Positions 15,643-25,548 are shown, counted from the first letter of the stretch. The stretch: 64,000 bases of DNA from JAQBQB01 sp963757185 (GCA_963757185.1 CAVWQI010000009.1:558001-622000); one strand, 5' to 3'. The notes: a model not told the origin generated them from the sequence alone. Numbers and translations are program-made.

Positions 15643-17997
15643 GTGCTCGGTCTCGCGTTCGCCGCGCTTCAACTTGCCGCAGCGTCTCCGCCTGCTCGTC
15701 CTCCGGTCTACAACGGCCAGAAGGGCGAGCTGACCGTCGCGTTGCCTCGCATCGACGGAAGCGACGCGGTGGTGAACGTGGACGGCGTGCTCGACGAACC
15801 GGTCTGGCAGCGCGCGGCGCTGCTCACCGGGTTCTCGCTCTATAGCCCCGTCGACTCGAGGCCGGCGCCGGATTCGACGGACGTGCGCGTCTGGTATTCG
15901 TCCGAGGCGATCTACTTCGGGATTCGCGCGTTCGAGTCGCACGGCCGAGTGAGCGCGACACTCGCCGACCGCGATCGCATTTCGACGGACGACAACGTAG
16001 AGATCCACCTCGACACGTTCGACGAGCGCAATCGCGCGTTCGTGTTCATCGTCAACCCACTCGGCGTGCAGGCCGACGGGACGAAGAACGAATCCGGCGG
16101 ATTCATTCCCGGCTCGAACGTCGCGCCGGGGCAGAACGATCTGAGCCCCGACTTCGTGTGGCAGTCGCGCGGGCGCATCACGGAAGCGGGATACGAAGTC
16201 GAGATTCGGATTCCGTTCAGCAGCCTGCGCTACCCGCTGCGCTCACCGCAGCGGTGGGGACTTCAGATCGACCGCCACGTTCAACACAACGGCTACGAGG
16301 AGACGTGGACGCCGGCGAAGCGCGCGTCGGCATCGTTCATCGGACAGGCCGGGCGCCTGACCGGCCTCACGGACATGCGACACGGACAGATCGTCGAGAT
16401 GAATCCGGAGGCGACGAACACGGTGAATGGCACGCCGTGCTGCTCGCCGGCGATGGACACCTGGCGCTACGCCCCCGCGCCGAGGATCGGCGGCAACGTT
16501 CGGTGGACGCTGGGCAGCAACTTCGTGTTGAACGGCACGGCGAGACCGGACTTCTCGCAGGTCGAAGCCGACGCGACGCAGATCGCGGCCGACCAACGGT
16601 TCGCGCTCTTCTATCCGGAGAAGCGTCCGTTCTTCGTCGAGGGCGCGGACCGGTTCAACGTGCCGAACACGCTCGTCTACACGCGGACGATCGTGCAGCC
16701 CGACGCGGCGCTGAAGCTCACCGGCAAGCTCGCCCGCGCCGATTTCGCGGTGTTGTCGGCGATCGATCAATCCGGCGGCGGAACGCCGAGCGAGCATCCG
16801 CTCGTCGACGTCGTGCGTCTGCAACAGAATTTCGGCGACCAATCCTTCGCGGGGCTGTTGTACAGCGACCGCGTGTCGTCCGGACTTCAGAACCGCGCGT
16901 TCGGCGGCGACACGCACATCGTGTTCGACAAGATCTATTTCGCGCAGTTCCAGGCGGTGGAGAGCGTCACACAATCGAACGGGGGGGGCGCGACGAGTTC
17001 CGGTCCGATGTGGGAGGCGGTGCTGGACGCGACGGGCCGAAGCTGGGGATTTCACTACAATGTTCTGGGCATCAGCCCGGAGTTTCGCACCGACAACGGG
17101 TTCGTTCCCCGCACGGGCTTTGTGCAGCCGAGTGCGGCGAACCGGATCACGCTGTACGGAAAACCCGGTGCGCTGATCGAGCGGTTCAACGTGTTCATCA
17201 CGGAGAACGCGCTCTGGGACTACAACGACTTCTTCGGCGGCAAGCGTCTACTCGAGGACCACTTCAACCCGATGATGAGCTGGACGCTGCGCGGAGGCTG
17301 GAACATCAATGTCTCGCCGAGGCTGTCGAGCTACGCGTTCGACCGCTCGCCGTACGCCGGTTTGTACGTGCCGGCGGTCGTAGGCGGCGCGCCGACACCG
17401 TTCGTGCCGTCGGATCGCATCGAGACGTTGGTGAGCGGCTTCAGCGTCGCCACACCGCAATTCCGTACCTGGGCGGCGTCGGCCGGCACGACGGTCGGCA
17501 ACGACGTCGATTTTCTCGAGACGTCGCGGATCCGCCGAACCGACGTGAACGGCGAGCTCGATTGGCGGCCGAACGAACGCCTGCGCGCCGCCCTGACGTA
17601 CACCGGCAGCGCGTTCACGCGGCGGAGCGACGGCGAGCGCACGCTGTACGCGCGGATTCCGCGCGTGAAGATCGAGTACCAGCTCGCGCGCCCGCTCTTC
17701 GTACGCGTCGTGTCGCAATACACGTCGATGGATCGCCAACCGCTCGTCGATCCGGTTACCGGACAGGTCCTGCTGGTCAGCGGCACGACCGGCTTCACGC
17801 CCTCGGCGGCGTCAGCCTCCAATACGCTGCGCACCGACTGGCTCGTCTCGTACCGGCCGGCGCCGGGCACGGTGTTCTTCGTCGGTTACGGCGGAGATCT
17901 CGAGGAAACCGACCCACTCGCGTTCCGCGCGCTCCGTCGGACCGACGACGCGTTTTTCGTGAAGGCCAGCTATGTGTTTCGGCTGCCGGTGTTCTGA
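15643..17997 (+). CDS. DUF5916 outer-membrane protein with CBM9-like domain
   Basis: 784 residues from a GTG at 15643, with a short hydrophobic export signal (LGLAFAALQLAAASP). The N-terminal 200 residues form a CBM9-like beta-sandwich (VDGVLDEPVWQRAALLTGF, RVWYSSEAIYFGIRAFES, DNVEIHLDTFDERNRAFVF). The remainder is the DUF5916 region, with the conserved RFALFYPEKRPFFVEGADRF and a series of amphipathic strands ending in the aromatic KASYVFRLPVF, as expected for an outer-membrane beta-barrel. The family is common in Gemmatimonadota and Bacteroidota. It is often considered carbohydrate-related because of the CBM9 fold, but no reaction is established. Divergently transcribed from the sortilin-like gene. 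Confidence 0.88.
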   Translation: MLGLAFAALQLAAASPPARPPVYNGQKGELTVALPRIDGSDAVVNVDGVLDEPVWQRAALLTGFSLYSPVDSRPAPDSTDVRVWYSSEAIYFGIRAFESHGRVSATLADRDRISTDDNVEIHLDTFDERNRAFVFIVNPLGVQADGTKNESGGFIPGSNVAPGQNDLSPDFVWQSRGRITEAGYEVEIRIPFSSLRYPLRSPQRWGLQIDRHVQHNGYEETWTPAKRASASFIGQAGRLTGLTDMRHGQIVEMNPEATNTVNGTPCCSPAMDTWRYAPAPRIGGNVRWTLGSNFVLNGTARPDFSQVEADATQIAADQRFALFYPEKRPFFVEGADRFNVPNTLVYTRTIVQPDAALKLTGKLARADFAVLSAIDQSGGGTPSEHPLVDVVRLQQNFGDQSFAGLLYSDRVSSGLQNRAFGGDTHIVFDKIYFAQFQAVESVTQSNGGGATSSGPMWEAVLDATGRSWGFHYNVLGISPEFRTDNGFVPRTGFVQPSAANRITLYGKPGALIERFNVFITENALWDYNDFFGGKRLLEDHFNPMMSWTLRGGWNINVSPRLSSYAFDRSPYAGLYVPAVVGGAPTPFVPSDRIETLVSGFSVATPQFRTWAASAGTTVGNDVDFLETSRIRRTDVNGELDWRPNERLRAALTYTGSAFTRRSDGERTLYARIPRVKIEYQLARPLFVRVVSQYTSMDRQPLVDPVTGQVLLVSGTTGFTPSAASASNTLRTDWLVSYRPAPGTVFFVGYGGDLEETDPLAFRALRRTDDAFFVKASYVFRLPVF

Positions 17998-18077
17998 GCG
18001 CTCCGACTGAGCGTTTGTTGCGGGGTTCTCCATTCGCCAAGACCCACTCAGCGTGCGAACAGAAGCGCGCCTTACGC

Positions 18078-18368
18078 TCACTGATGACTCACCGGAGCCG
18101 CGTCGCGATCTCGTTCGGCCTGCGATCGGGCGAGGCCGCCGAAGGTGAGCACCCAGCGGAAAGCGATCCTGATTCCTCGCGCCGCGGGCGCGAGTGAGTG
18201 AATGTTCATCGCGCGCGCGAGCTTGTCCGCGCCGACGACGATGACCAGGATCAGCCCGACGACGCCGAGCGCGACGATCCAGATTGGAAAGACAATGACG
18301 AAAACGATGAGGATGAACGGGAGGAGGAGAATCGGGACGATGGGGAGCAGTCCCATGCCGAGTGTCAC
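18078..18368 (-). CDS. Small two-helix membrane protein
   Basis: 96 residues. I choose a GTG at 18368 because AAGGAG stands six bases before it; an internal ATG at 18356 is weaker. Two hydrophobic segments follow at once (LLPIVPILLLPFILIVFVIV and IWIVALGVVGLILVIVVGAD), then a positively charged cytoplasmic tail (RGIRIAFRW, SQAERDRDAAPVSHQ). No family is recognised. Similar small hydrophobic proteins occur as stress or envelope peptides, but no role can be assigned. Its start is only 16 bp from the proposed start of the divergent GH3 gene, so one of the two starts may be misplaced. Confidence 0.65.
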   Translation of the reverse strand: MTLGMGLLPIVPILLLPFILIVFVIVFPIWIVALGVVGLILVIVVGADKLARAMNIHSLAPAARGIRIAFRWVLTFGGLARSQAERDRDAAPVSHQ

Positions 18369-18384
18369 ACGCGACTCCTTATGG

Positions 18385-21069
18385 ATGTGTCGTCCGAGCG
18401 CATTGGGCGCCCATACATCTTGTAAGTTAGTCGCCGCGATCGCGTTTGCACTGCTCGCGACGGCGAGCTCGGCGTTTGGCCAGTCGACCGAGGGCGCGAC
18501 GTATCGCGACCCGTCGAGGCCGGTCACCGAGCGTGTGCACGACCTCCTCGCGCGCATGACGCTCGAGGAGAAGTTCTGGCAGTTGTTCATGATTCCCGGC
18601 GACCTCGACGACCCCGCCAACGATTACTCGCACGGCGTCTTCGGGCTTCAGGTCTCGCCGGCGCGCGACACCATCGACGCTGCCCGCGCGCACGCCAAAC
18701 GAATCAACGACATCCAGCGCTACTTCGTCGAGCGGACTCGCCTCGGCGTTCCGATCGTTCCGTTCGAGGAAGCGGTGCACGGACTCGTGCGTCCTGGCGC
18801 GACGTCGTTTCCACAAGCGATCGGGCTCGCGGCAACGTGGGACACGTCGCTCATGTCACGCGTCGCCACCGCGATCGCCGAGGAGACGCGGAGCCGGGGA
18901 ATCCGGCAGGTGCTGTCGCCGGTGGTGAACATCGCGAACGATCCGCGATGGGGGCGCGTGGAGGAAACGTACGGCGAAGATCCGCTGCTCTCCTCGCGCA
19001 TGGCGGTGTCGTTCGTGAGCGCATTCGAGAAGGCCGGCGTGGTCGCGACGCCCAAGCACTTCGTCGCCAATTTCGGCGACGGTGGGCGCGACAGCTATCC
19101 GATCGACTTCGACGCGCGGCTGCTCGACGAGATGTACTTCCCGCCCTTTCACGCGGCGATCCTCGAGGGACACGCGCGTTCGGTGATGAGCGCGTACAAC
19201 TCGGTCGACGGGTCGCCGGCGACGCAGAATCGCGAGCTGCTCACGGACAAGCTGCGCCGAGACTGGGGTTTTCAAGGATTCGTCATCTCCGACGCGGCAG
19301 CCACCGGCGGCGCGACGGTGCTGCACCACACCGAGGCGAGCACCGCGACCGCGACGACGGACGCGCTCGAGGCAGGGCTCGACGTGATCTTCCAGAGCTC
19401 GTGGCCGCAGCATCGGCCGTACCTTGACGCGTTCAAGCGCGGGCTCATCCCCGATTCCGTGATCGACGCGGCCGTCGCGCGCGTGCTGCGCGCGAAGTTC
19501 GAGCTCGGACTGTTCGAGCATCCGTACGTGGACGTCGACAGCGCCAGGATGGTGAACGGGAGCGCGGATCACCGCGCGCTCGCCCTCGAGGCGGCGCACG
19601 AGTCGATCGTCCTGCTCAAGAACGACGGTGGCGTGCTCCCCCTGGCGAAGACGATTCGAACGATCGCCGTGATCGGCACCGACGCCGTCGAAGCGCGGCT
19701 CGGCGGCTACAGCGGACCCGGGAATCACAAAATCTCGATTCTCGACGGCATCACCTCGGCGCTCAGGGAACGAGCGCCGGATGGAGTCGTGCGCTATGCG
19801 CCGGGGCCCGGGCGGATCGCGCGCGAGTACACCGTCGTACCGACCGAGGCGCTCTCGTCCAACGACAGCGGCCGAACCGTGCGTGGCCTGCACGGCGAGT
19901 ACTTCGACAACAATCGCCTTGATGGAAGCCCGAAACTCACGCGAACCGACGCGCGCGTCGATTTCGGCTGGACGCTCAACTCGCCCGGGCGCGGAATTCC
20001 GTTCGACTGGTACTCAGTGCGCTGGACAGGTCGAGTCACGATCCCACCCGGCGGTGTGAAGCGCATCGGCGTCGAGGCAAATGATGGGTATCGGTTGTAT
20101 CTCGACGGCAAACTCCTGATCGATGACTGGCAGAAGCGCTCGTACGGCTCGCGGCTGGCGAACGTGAAGCTCGCGCCCGGAAGCTCGCACGACGTGCGGC
20201 TGGAGTATTTCGAGAGCACAGGCAACGCCCGCGTGAAGCTCGTGTGGGACGCCGGCGTTCGCGACGATTGGCGCGGGACGATCGATTCAGCGGTGTCCGT
20301 GGCGCGGCGGTCGCAGGTCGCGGTGGTCGTCGCGGGACTCGAGGAGGGCGAGTTTCGCGATCGCGCACTCCTCTCGCTCCCCGGCCATCAGGAAGAGCTC
20401 ATCGAGCGCGTCGCGGCGACAGGCCGGCCAACGGTCGTCGTGCTCGTCGGCGGGGGCGCAATCACGATGAGCCGCTGGATCGACCACGTACCAGCGGTGG
20501 TCGATTCGTGGTACTCGGGCGAGATGGGCGGGCGAGCCGTCGCCGACGTGCTCTTCGGCGACTACGACCCGGCGGGCCGTCTGCCGACGACGTGGCCGAT
20601 GTCCGAAGGTCAGTTGCCGCTCTACTACAACCATAAGCCCACGGGCCGCGGCGACGATTATCTCGACCTCACAGGTCAGCCGCTCTTCCCATTCGGCTAC
20701 GGGCTGAGTTACACGACGTTCGAATACTCCAACCTGTCGATCGAATCACCCGAGATCGCGCCGAGTGGTTCGACGACGGTTCGATGCCGGGTCACGAACA
20801 ACGGCTCGCGCGCCGGCGACGAGGTCGTGCAACTCTACGTCCGCGACCTGCTCGCCTCGGTCGCGCGCCCTGTGATGCAGCTAGCGGGTTTCCAACGACT
20901 GCACCTCGCGCCGGGCGAATCGCGAGAAGTCGTGTTCACAGTCGGGCGTGAGCAGCTGAAGATGCTCGACCGCGATCTCCGCTGGGTCGTCGAGCCGGGG
21001 ACATTCCGCCTGCTCATCGGCGCGTCGTCGCGCGACATTCGGCTCAGGGGCGACCTGGTAGTGCGCTGA
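18385..21069 (+). CDS. GH3 beta-glucosidase-type hydrolase with PA14 domain, exported
   Basis: 894 residues with a signal peptide ending SSAFGQ. Domains in order: the GH3 TIM barrel with the substrate-binding pair in TPKHFVANFGDG (K224, H225) and the nucleophile Asp in GFVISDAAATGG (D303); the GH3 C-terminal alpha/beta domain; a PA14 domain inserted into it (about 501-624; GLHGEYFDNNRLDG to VRLEYFESTGNARVKLVW); then the fibronectin-III-like end (GDEVVQLYVRDL, LAPGESREVVFTVG). PA14 insertions in GH3 usually shape the active site for oligosaccharides. It probably hydrolyses beta-glucosides or beta-xylosides outside the cytoplasm. The start is an ATG at 18385; a TTG at 18403 is possible. Confidence 0.92.
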   Translation: MCRPSALGAHTSCKLVAAIAFALLATASSAFGQSTEGATYRDPSRPVTERVHDLLARMTLEEKFWQLFMIPGDLDDPANDYSHGVFGLQVSPARDTIDAARAHAKRINDIQRYFVERTRLGVPIVPFEEAVHGLVRPGATSFPQAIGLAATWDTSLMSRVATAIAEETRSRGIRQVLSPVVNIANDPRWGRVEETYGEDPLLSSRMAVSFVSAFEKAGVVATPKHFVANFGDGGRDSYPIDFDARLLDEMYFPPFHAAILEGHARSVMSAYNSVDGSPATQNRELLTDKLRRDWGFQGFVISDAAATGGATVLHHTEASTATATTDALEAGLDVIFQSSWPQHRPYLDAFKRGLIPDSVIDAAVARVLRAKFELGLFEHPYVDVDSARMVNGSADHRALALEAAHESIVLLKNDGGVLPLAKTIRTIAVIGTDAVEARLGGYSGPGNHKISILDGITSALRERAPDGVVRYAPGPGRIAREYTVVPTEALSSNDSGRTVRGLHGEYFDNNRLDGSPKLTRTDARVDFGWTLNSPGRGIPFDWYSVRWTGRVTIPPGGVKRIGVEANDGYRLYLDGKLLIDDWQKRSYGSRLANVKLAPGSSHDVRLEYFESTGNARVKLVWDAGVRDDWRGTIDSAVSVARRSQVAVVVAGLEEGEFRDRALLSLPGHQEELIERVAATGRPTVVVLVGGGAITMSRWIDHVPAVVDSWYSGEMGGRAVADVLFGDYDPAGRLPTTWPMSEGQLPLYYNHKPTGRGDDYLDLTGQPLFPFGYGLSYTTFEYSNLSIESPEIAPSGSTTVRCRVTNNGSRAGDEVVQLYVRDLLASVARPVMQLAGFQRLHLAPGESREVVFTVGREQLKMLDRDLRWVVEPGTFRLLIGASSRDIRLRGDLVVR

Positions 21070-21078
21070 GGAACGGCG

Positions 21079-23730
21079 TCAATCGCCGCGCAACGCGATC
21101 ACGGGATCGATTCTGGTCGACCTGCGTGCGGGAATGCCGCTCGCGATCAAAGCGACGATGGTCATGGCGGCTGCCGCGAACGCGAACACGGCCGCGTGAA
21201 CGGTTCCGAGCGAGCCGACTGTCGACGCGAGAATGCGCACGGCGCCGGCTCCAACCCCCAGGCCCGCGATCAACCCGACGACCAATAGCGCCGCGACCTG
21301 GACACCCACCATCCGTAGCACGTCCAGCGGTCGCGCGCCCAACGCGATTCGCACTCCGATCTCCTTCGTTCGCTGCGCCACCATGTACGCGATCACACCG
21401 TAGAGGCCGATCGCCGCAAGGAGAGAGGCGACCACCGCCAGAATTCCCAACAACTGCGTGGCCGTCTGCTGACCCTTGAGCGGTCCTTCGACATAATCGG
21501 CGAGAGGCATCGTCCGGAACGTCGGCACGCTTGGATCCACAGCCTTCACGGCTCGAGCGATGGAGCCGACCGCTTCGTCGACTGAGCCCTCCGTGCGCAC
21601 GAGGAACGTGTACCCGTTCTCCGGTCGATACACCTGCCGCACGGGAACAAAAAAGAACGGCGTCGGCGGCTCGGTTACGCGATAGGTCTTGGAGTCACGC
21701 GCGACGCCGACGACGGTGAACCATCGGCCCCACCCGTGGACTCGGACGCCCAGCGCGGCGTGCCCCCTGATGAATCGCCGGACAAACGCCTCATTGACGA
21801 TCATCACGGGCGTGTGCGCGGAGTCGTCGTCGGCCGTGAAGTCGCGGCCAGCCACCAACGGATTGCCGAGTGATTTGAAGTAATTCGGACCGATCGCCGC
21901 CCGATAAAGCTTCATGTTCTCGCTCGGCTCGGGCGTGTAGCCCTCTACCCGCAAATCTTCCCAGGAGCCCGCGCCGAGACTCAACGGGACGTAATCCGTG
22001 TAGCTTGCCGCCGTGACGCCGGGCGAGCGTCCTAGCCGCTCGGCGACGTTGCGGAGAAACGCCTCTCCGTGCGCGGAATCGTAGCCCGCCAAGGTGATGC
22101 TGACCGATCCCATAGCGACTTGCTTGGCGGCGAAGCCTGGCGACAGCGCACGCGCCTGACGGAAGCTGTCGTAGAAAACTCCGGCGCCGATGAGCGCGAC
22201 GACGGCGAGGGCCACCTCCGCGACGACGAACATCGCGCGCATTCGTGCGGTGCGAATCCCGCCGACCGAGCCGCGGCCGCCCTCGGCGAATGCGTCGGCC
22301 GTCGTTTCGCGCGATCCCAAGACGGCCGGCGCCGAGCCCGCGAGAATCGTGACGAGCGCCGCGAGAGAGGCGGCGAGAGCGAGAACTTGTCCGTCCACGT
22401 GCGGCGTGAGTACCGCCCGGGTGGAGAACGACGGCAGCAGGAATCGAAGCGACCCTGACAGCCAGAACGTGCCGAGCAGGCCAAGCGTGGCCCCACTCAC
22501 TGCGAGCACCGACGCTTCCGTCAACAATTGGCGAAGTAAACGGCTTCGCGGCGCGCCAAGTGCCATTCTGAGAGTGAGCTCCCGGCGCCGGCCGGTTGCT
22601 CGCGCGAGAAGAAGGTTCGCGCCGTTCGCGCAGACGATGAGCATAACCAGGCCGCATCCCGCAAGCAGCACCCCGATCGGGGCTCGAAGGGCGTCTTGCA
22701 ACCCCCAGTGCGATTGCCACACCTGCATCAGGCGGCCGCCCATGCCCTTGCTGACATCGCCGTTGGCTTTCGCCATGAACGATGCGAACGACTCGACCTC
22801 GGCGCGCGCGGCGTTGAACGTCACACCGTCGGCGAGGCGGGCGAACACGCGAAATGTCCTCGTGCCCCGATCGTCGAGCCACCAGGCCCCCGTCGGCACG
22901 ATCTGCCCTAGCATCCCGGCCGGGACCCAAATGTCGAACTCTTCTCCCGGCATCGAACCGTGAAAAGACGACGGAGCGACGCCGATGATCGAGAACGGAA
23001 AGCCGTTGACGCGCACCACGCGGCCGAGAATCGACGAATCGCCTTGAAAGCGCGTTTTCCAAAGGTTGTACCCAATCACGATCGTCGGTTGACTTCCGGC
23101 GTAGTCGTCGGGACTTGGCGGGAACGACCGACCGAGAGCGGGTCGGACGCGCAGCACGTCGAAGAAGTTCGCCGACACGAGCTCGGCGGGCCGGCGCTCG
23201 GCACGTGCTCCTTCGCCGAGCGCGATGGACATCGGGTACGCGGCGGCCAGTCCGTCGAACGATTTGAGGTAACGTCGAAAGTCGCGGTAGTCGAGCCAGG
23301 ACGTCGGCGTCCAGCTGCCGGAAGACGTCGTCGTCTCGAGTGCCATGACGCGGCCGCCATCCCCGGCTCCTGGAAGCGGATTGAGGAGCACGGCGCGCGC
23401 CCAGCTGAAGACCGTGGTCGTCGCGGCGATTCCTATGGCCAGCGTAAGAACGATCGTCGCCGACAGCGCCGGCACACGGCGAAGTTGCCGCAACGCGTAG
23501 CGCACATCCATCGCGAACGACTCGACCGACGGCCACTCCCACACCTCGCGGCCCCGCTCGACGAGGTTGGTCACGTTTCCGAACGCGCGGCGCGCGGCCG
23601 CGGTGGCGTCGGCGCGCGACATTCCTTGCGCGATGAGGTCGTCGATCCTCTCGTCCATGTGCGAGCGAATCTCTTCCGTCAGGCTCTCGTAGACCTGTCG
23701 TCTTCGGAAGAGACGGTCGAGGAGGCTCAT
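21079..23730 (-). CDS. ADOP-family FtsX-like permease
   Basis: 883 residues from an ATG at 23730 that overlaps the PadR stop (ATGA). A longer frame to 23868 lies inside PadR and is rejected. The ADOP layout is complete: an N-terminal region (MSLLDRLFRRRQVYESLTEE, MSRADATAAARRAFGNV), TM1 at ALSATIVLTLAIGIAATTTV, a MacB-like periplasmic domain, two FtsX segments (LLAGCGLVMLIVCANGANLL; LLGILAVVASLLAAIGLYGV) and the terminal FAFAAAAMTIVALIASGIPA followed by RRSTRIDPVIALRGD. The family is thought to act as ATPase-less relatives of MacB/FtsX exporters. The substrate is unknown. It is transcribed with and probably repressed by the preceding PadR protein. Confidence 0.93.
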   Translation of the reverse strand: MSLLDRLFRRRQVYESLTEEIRSHMDERIDDLIAQGMSRADATAAARRAFGNVTNLVERGREVWEWPSVESFAMDVRYALRQLRRVPALSATIVLTLAIGIAATTTVFSWARAVLLNPLPGAGDGGRVMALETTTSSGSWTPTSWLDYRDFRRYLKSFDGLAAAYPMSIALGEGARAERRPAELVSANFFDVLRVRPALGRSFPPSPDDYAGSQPTIVIGYNLWKTRFQGDSSILGRVVRVNGFPFSIIGVAPSSFHGSMPGEEFDIWVPAGMLGQIVPTGAWWLDDRGTRTFRVFARLADGVTFNAARAEVESFASFMAKANGDVSKGMGGRLMQVWQSHWGLQDALRAPIGVLLAGCGLVMLIVCANGANLLLARATGRRRELTLRMALGAPRSRLLRQLLTEASVLAVSGATLGLLGTFWLSGSLRFLLPSFSTRAVLTPHVDGQVLALAASLAALVTILAGSAPAVLGSRETTADAFAEGGRGSVGGIRTARMRAMFVVAEVALAVVALIGAGVFYDSFRQARALSPGFAAKQVAMGSVSITLAGYDSAHGEAFLRNVAERLGRSPGVTAASYTDYVPLSLGAGSWEDLRVEGYTPEPSENMKLYRAAIGPNYFKSLGNPLVAGRDFTADDDSAHTPVMIVNEAFVRRFIRGHAALGVRVHGWGRWFTVVGVARDSKTYRVTEPPTPFFFVPVRQVYRPENGYTFLVRTEGSVDEAVGSIARAVKAVDPSVPTFRTMPLADYVEGPLKGQQTATQLLGILAVVASLLAAIGLYGVIAYMVAQRTKEIGVRIALGARPLDVLRMVGVQVAALLVVGLIAGLGVGAGAVRILASTVGSLGTVHAAVFAFAAAAMTIVALIASGIPARRSTRIDPVIALRGD

Positions 23731-24077
23731 CGATCCTCCAGGGCGAGGATGAGATTGATCCCGCGGAACATTCGCTCGAAGCTCGACATTTCGTTGGCGA
23801 GATGCTTGGCGCCGGCGCGCGTGAGCGAATAGATGCGGACGCGCCGATTCGTCGACGACACGCCCCATTCCGCGCTGACGAGACCGTCCTTCAGGAGACG
23901 CTGAAGCGCCGGATAGAGCGAGCCCTCTTCGACCTGCAGCATGTTGCGCGACGCTTGCTGGATGCGTTGCACGAGCGCGTATCCGTGCATCGGCTCCTGC
24001 TTGAGGAGGCGAAGCACCATCATTTCCAGCGCGCCCGGGAAGAGATCGCGTGCGGCGTTGTCAGCCATTGGAGACAT
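23727..24077 (-). CDS. PadR-family transcriptional regulator
   Basis: 116 residues. Winged-helix PadR features: DLFPGALEMMVLRLLKQEPM, HGYALVQRIQQ, QVEEGSLYPALQRLLKDGLV, TNRRVRIYSLTRAG. The start is an ATG at 24077; a second ATG at 24068 is possible. The stop overlaps the ADOP permease ATG by 4 bp. A palindrome 30 bp upstream (24107-24128) is a likely binding site. It differs from the operator of the first PadR gene, which suggests that the two pairs are controlled separately despite similar architecture. Confidence 0.92.
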   Translation of the reverse strand: MSPMADNAARDLFPGALEMMVLRLLKQEPMHGYALVQRIQQASRNMLQVEEGSLYPALQRLLKDGLVSAEWGVSSTNRRVRIYSLTRAGAKHLANEMSSFERMFRGINLILALEDR

Positions 24078-24106
24078 GAGTCTCTCCGGAGGAAGCGACT
24101 GCCCTA

Positions 24107-24128
24107 TTTGCTCGAGGCCTAGAGCAAA
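24107..24128. promoter_or_regulatory. Palindromic operator for the second PadR/ADOP operon
   Basis: TTTGCTC / GAGCAAA inverted repeat with an 8-bp centre. The symmetry extends imperfectly outward (CTA...TAG). It lies 30 bp upstream of the PadR start within the 187-bp divergent gap 24078-24264. Inferred as the repressor site from symmetry and position. Confidence 0.6.
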
Positions 24129-24264
24129 CTAGGGTCGGGGCGATTTTCCTGTCAAGCAGGAATCGTGGCCGTCTGACCGCCGAGAGCGCCGTTTGGCGGC
24201 GCGGCCATTGCCTTCCGACGCCGACCCCAACATGGTGGGAGCGTCCATACTGGAAGGCCGACCG

Positions 24265-25447
24265 ATGGGCGCGACTACTCGAGACGCCACGTTCGCGACC
24301 TACGCCCCTGGGAGCGAGCGCGCGCCGCGCGAGCGAATCGCATCGCTCGACATCACGCGCGGAATCGTGATGGTGCTGATGGCGATCGATCACGTGCGTG
24401 TGTACGCCGGCGTCCCAGCCGGCGGTCCGACGCCGGGAGTCTTCTTCACACGGTGGGTGACGCACTTCTCCGCACCGGGATTCGCCTTTCTCGCCGGCAC
24501 GGGTGCGTTCCTGTTGGGTCAGAAGCTCGCCGACAAGCGCGCCCTCGCGCGCTACCTCGTGGAACGCGGTGTGATCCTCATCCTGCTCGAGCTGACCGTC
24601 TTGCGTCTCGCGTGGACGTTCAACACCGACTTCGCGAACTACAATCTCGCCGGCGTCATCTGGATGCTCGGCTGGTGCATGATTCTCATGGCGGGAATCA
24701 TCTGGCTGCCGCTGACGGCGATCACGGTCCTCGGTCTCGGGCTCATCGTCGGGCAGGCGGTCTTCACGCCGATCGGCCAGGCGCTCCCGGCGTCGATCGG
24801 CAACTTCCTCTATTTGGGCGGAGAGGTTCACCTCGGCCTCCCGTTCGCCGTTCTCTACGTCATCGTGCCGTGGATCGGCGTGATGGCGATCGGCTACGCT
24901 TTCGGCACGATCATGACCTACGAGCCCGAGCGTCGTCGACGGATCTGTCTGGCCATCGGCGTTTCGGCGACGGCGTTGTTCGTCATCATCGCCGGCGTCA
25001 TGGTCGCCCGTCAGCCGTCTCGACCCGGGGCACCGGCGGCGATTCTACGAATGCTCAACCAGCGAAAGTATCCCGCGTCGACGCTGTTCTTGATGATGAC
25101 GCTGGGCCCGATGCTGGCGTTTCTGCCATTCGCCGAGGGGATGCGGGGACGCCTCGCTTCGATCCTGTCGACGTTCGGGCGCGTGCCGATGTTCTACTAT
25201 CTGCTGCACATTCCGTTGATTCACGCTTCCGCGCTCGTTGTGTCGCTTATTCGAACGGGCCGGATCGACCCATGGCTATTCGGCAACCATCCGATGGCCC
25301 CGCCTCCCGTTCCGGATGGCTATCGCTGGAGCCTGCCGCTGCTTGTACTTGGTGTTCGCGATCGTACTGGCGCTGCTGTATTGGCCATGCCGCTGGTACG
25401 CGAATCTCAAGGCTCGCCGTGGATCACGCGTCCTTCGCTACATCTAG
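24265..25447 (+). CDS. HGSNAT/DUF1624-like membrane acyltransferase, frameshifted near the end
   Basis: About 393 residues when joined. The ATG at 24265 follows GGAAGG. The family opening is clear: RIASLDITRGIVMVLMAIDH, then about ten transmembrane helices (ISHPGFAFLAG-type motif HFSAPGFAFLAGTGAFLLG; GVIWMLGWCMILMAGIIWLP; RVPMFYYLLHIPLIH). This matches heparan-alpha-glucosaminide N-acetyltransferase catalytic-domain proteins, which transfer acyl groups to sugars across the membrane. At about 25331-25350 the frame slips. The expected last helix and tail (YLVFAIVLALLYWPCRWYAN, KARRGSRVLRYI) continue in another frame to a TAG at 25447. As read, the last helix is lost and replaced by unrelated sequence. 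Confidence 0.85.
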
Positions 25448-25489
25448 CGGGCTGCCCCAATTCAGCACTCCAGCCTCTAGGACAATTCC

Positions 25490-25548
25490 GGCATCAACAG
25501 TGGTACGCGGACACTAACCGAGTGAACCGACACAAACAGAGACAACAG
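25490..25548. repeat. Dispersed intergenic repeat, copy D (single arm)
   Basis: One arm only: GGCATCAACAGTGG, then TACGCGGACACTAACCG, then ACACAAACAGAGACAACAG, more diverged than copies A-C. No inverted partner is visible downstream. It lies in the 337-bp gap 25448-25784 before the LpxH-like gene. The same gap also holds several GTGACAA-type boxes (25676-25700, 25738, 25770) and a TAATAT at about 25744 that could be a -10 element; no gene is seen. Confidence 0.65.

Noticed and set aside
15430..16008. 190-codon upstream extension of the first sortilin-like gene
   Set aside because: It opposes the DUF5916 coding region and would bury the signal peptide.
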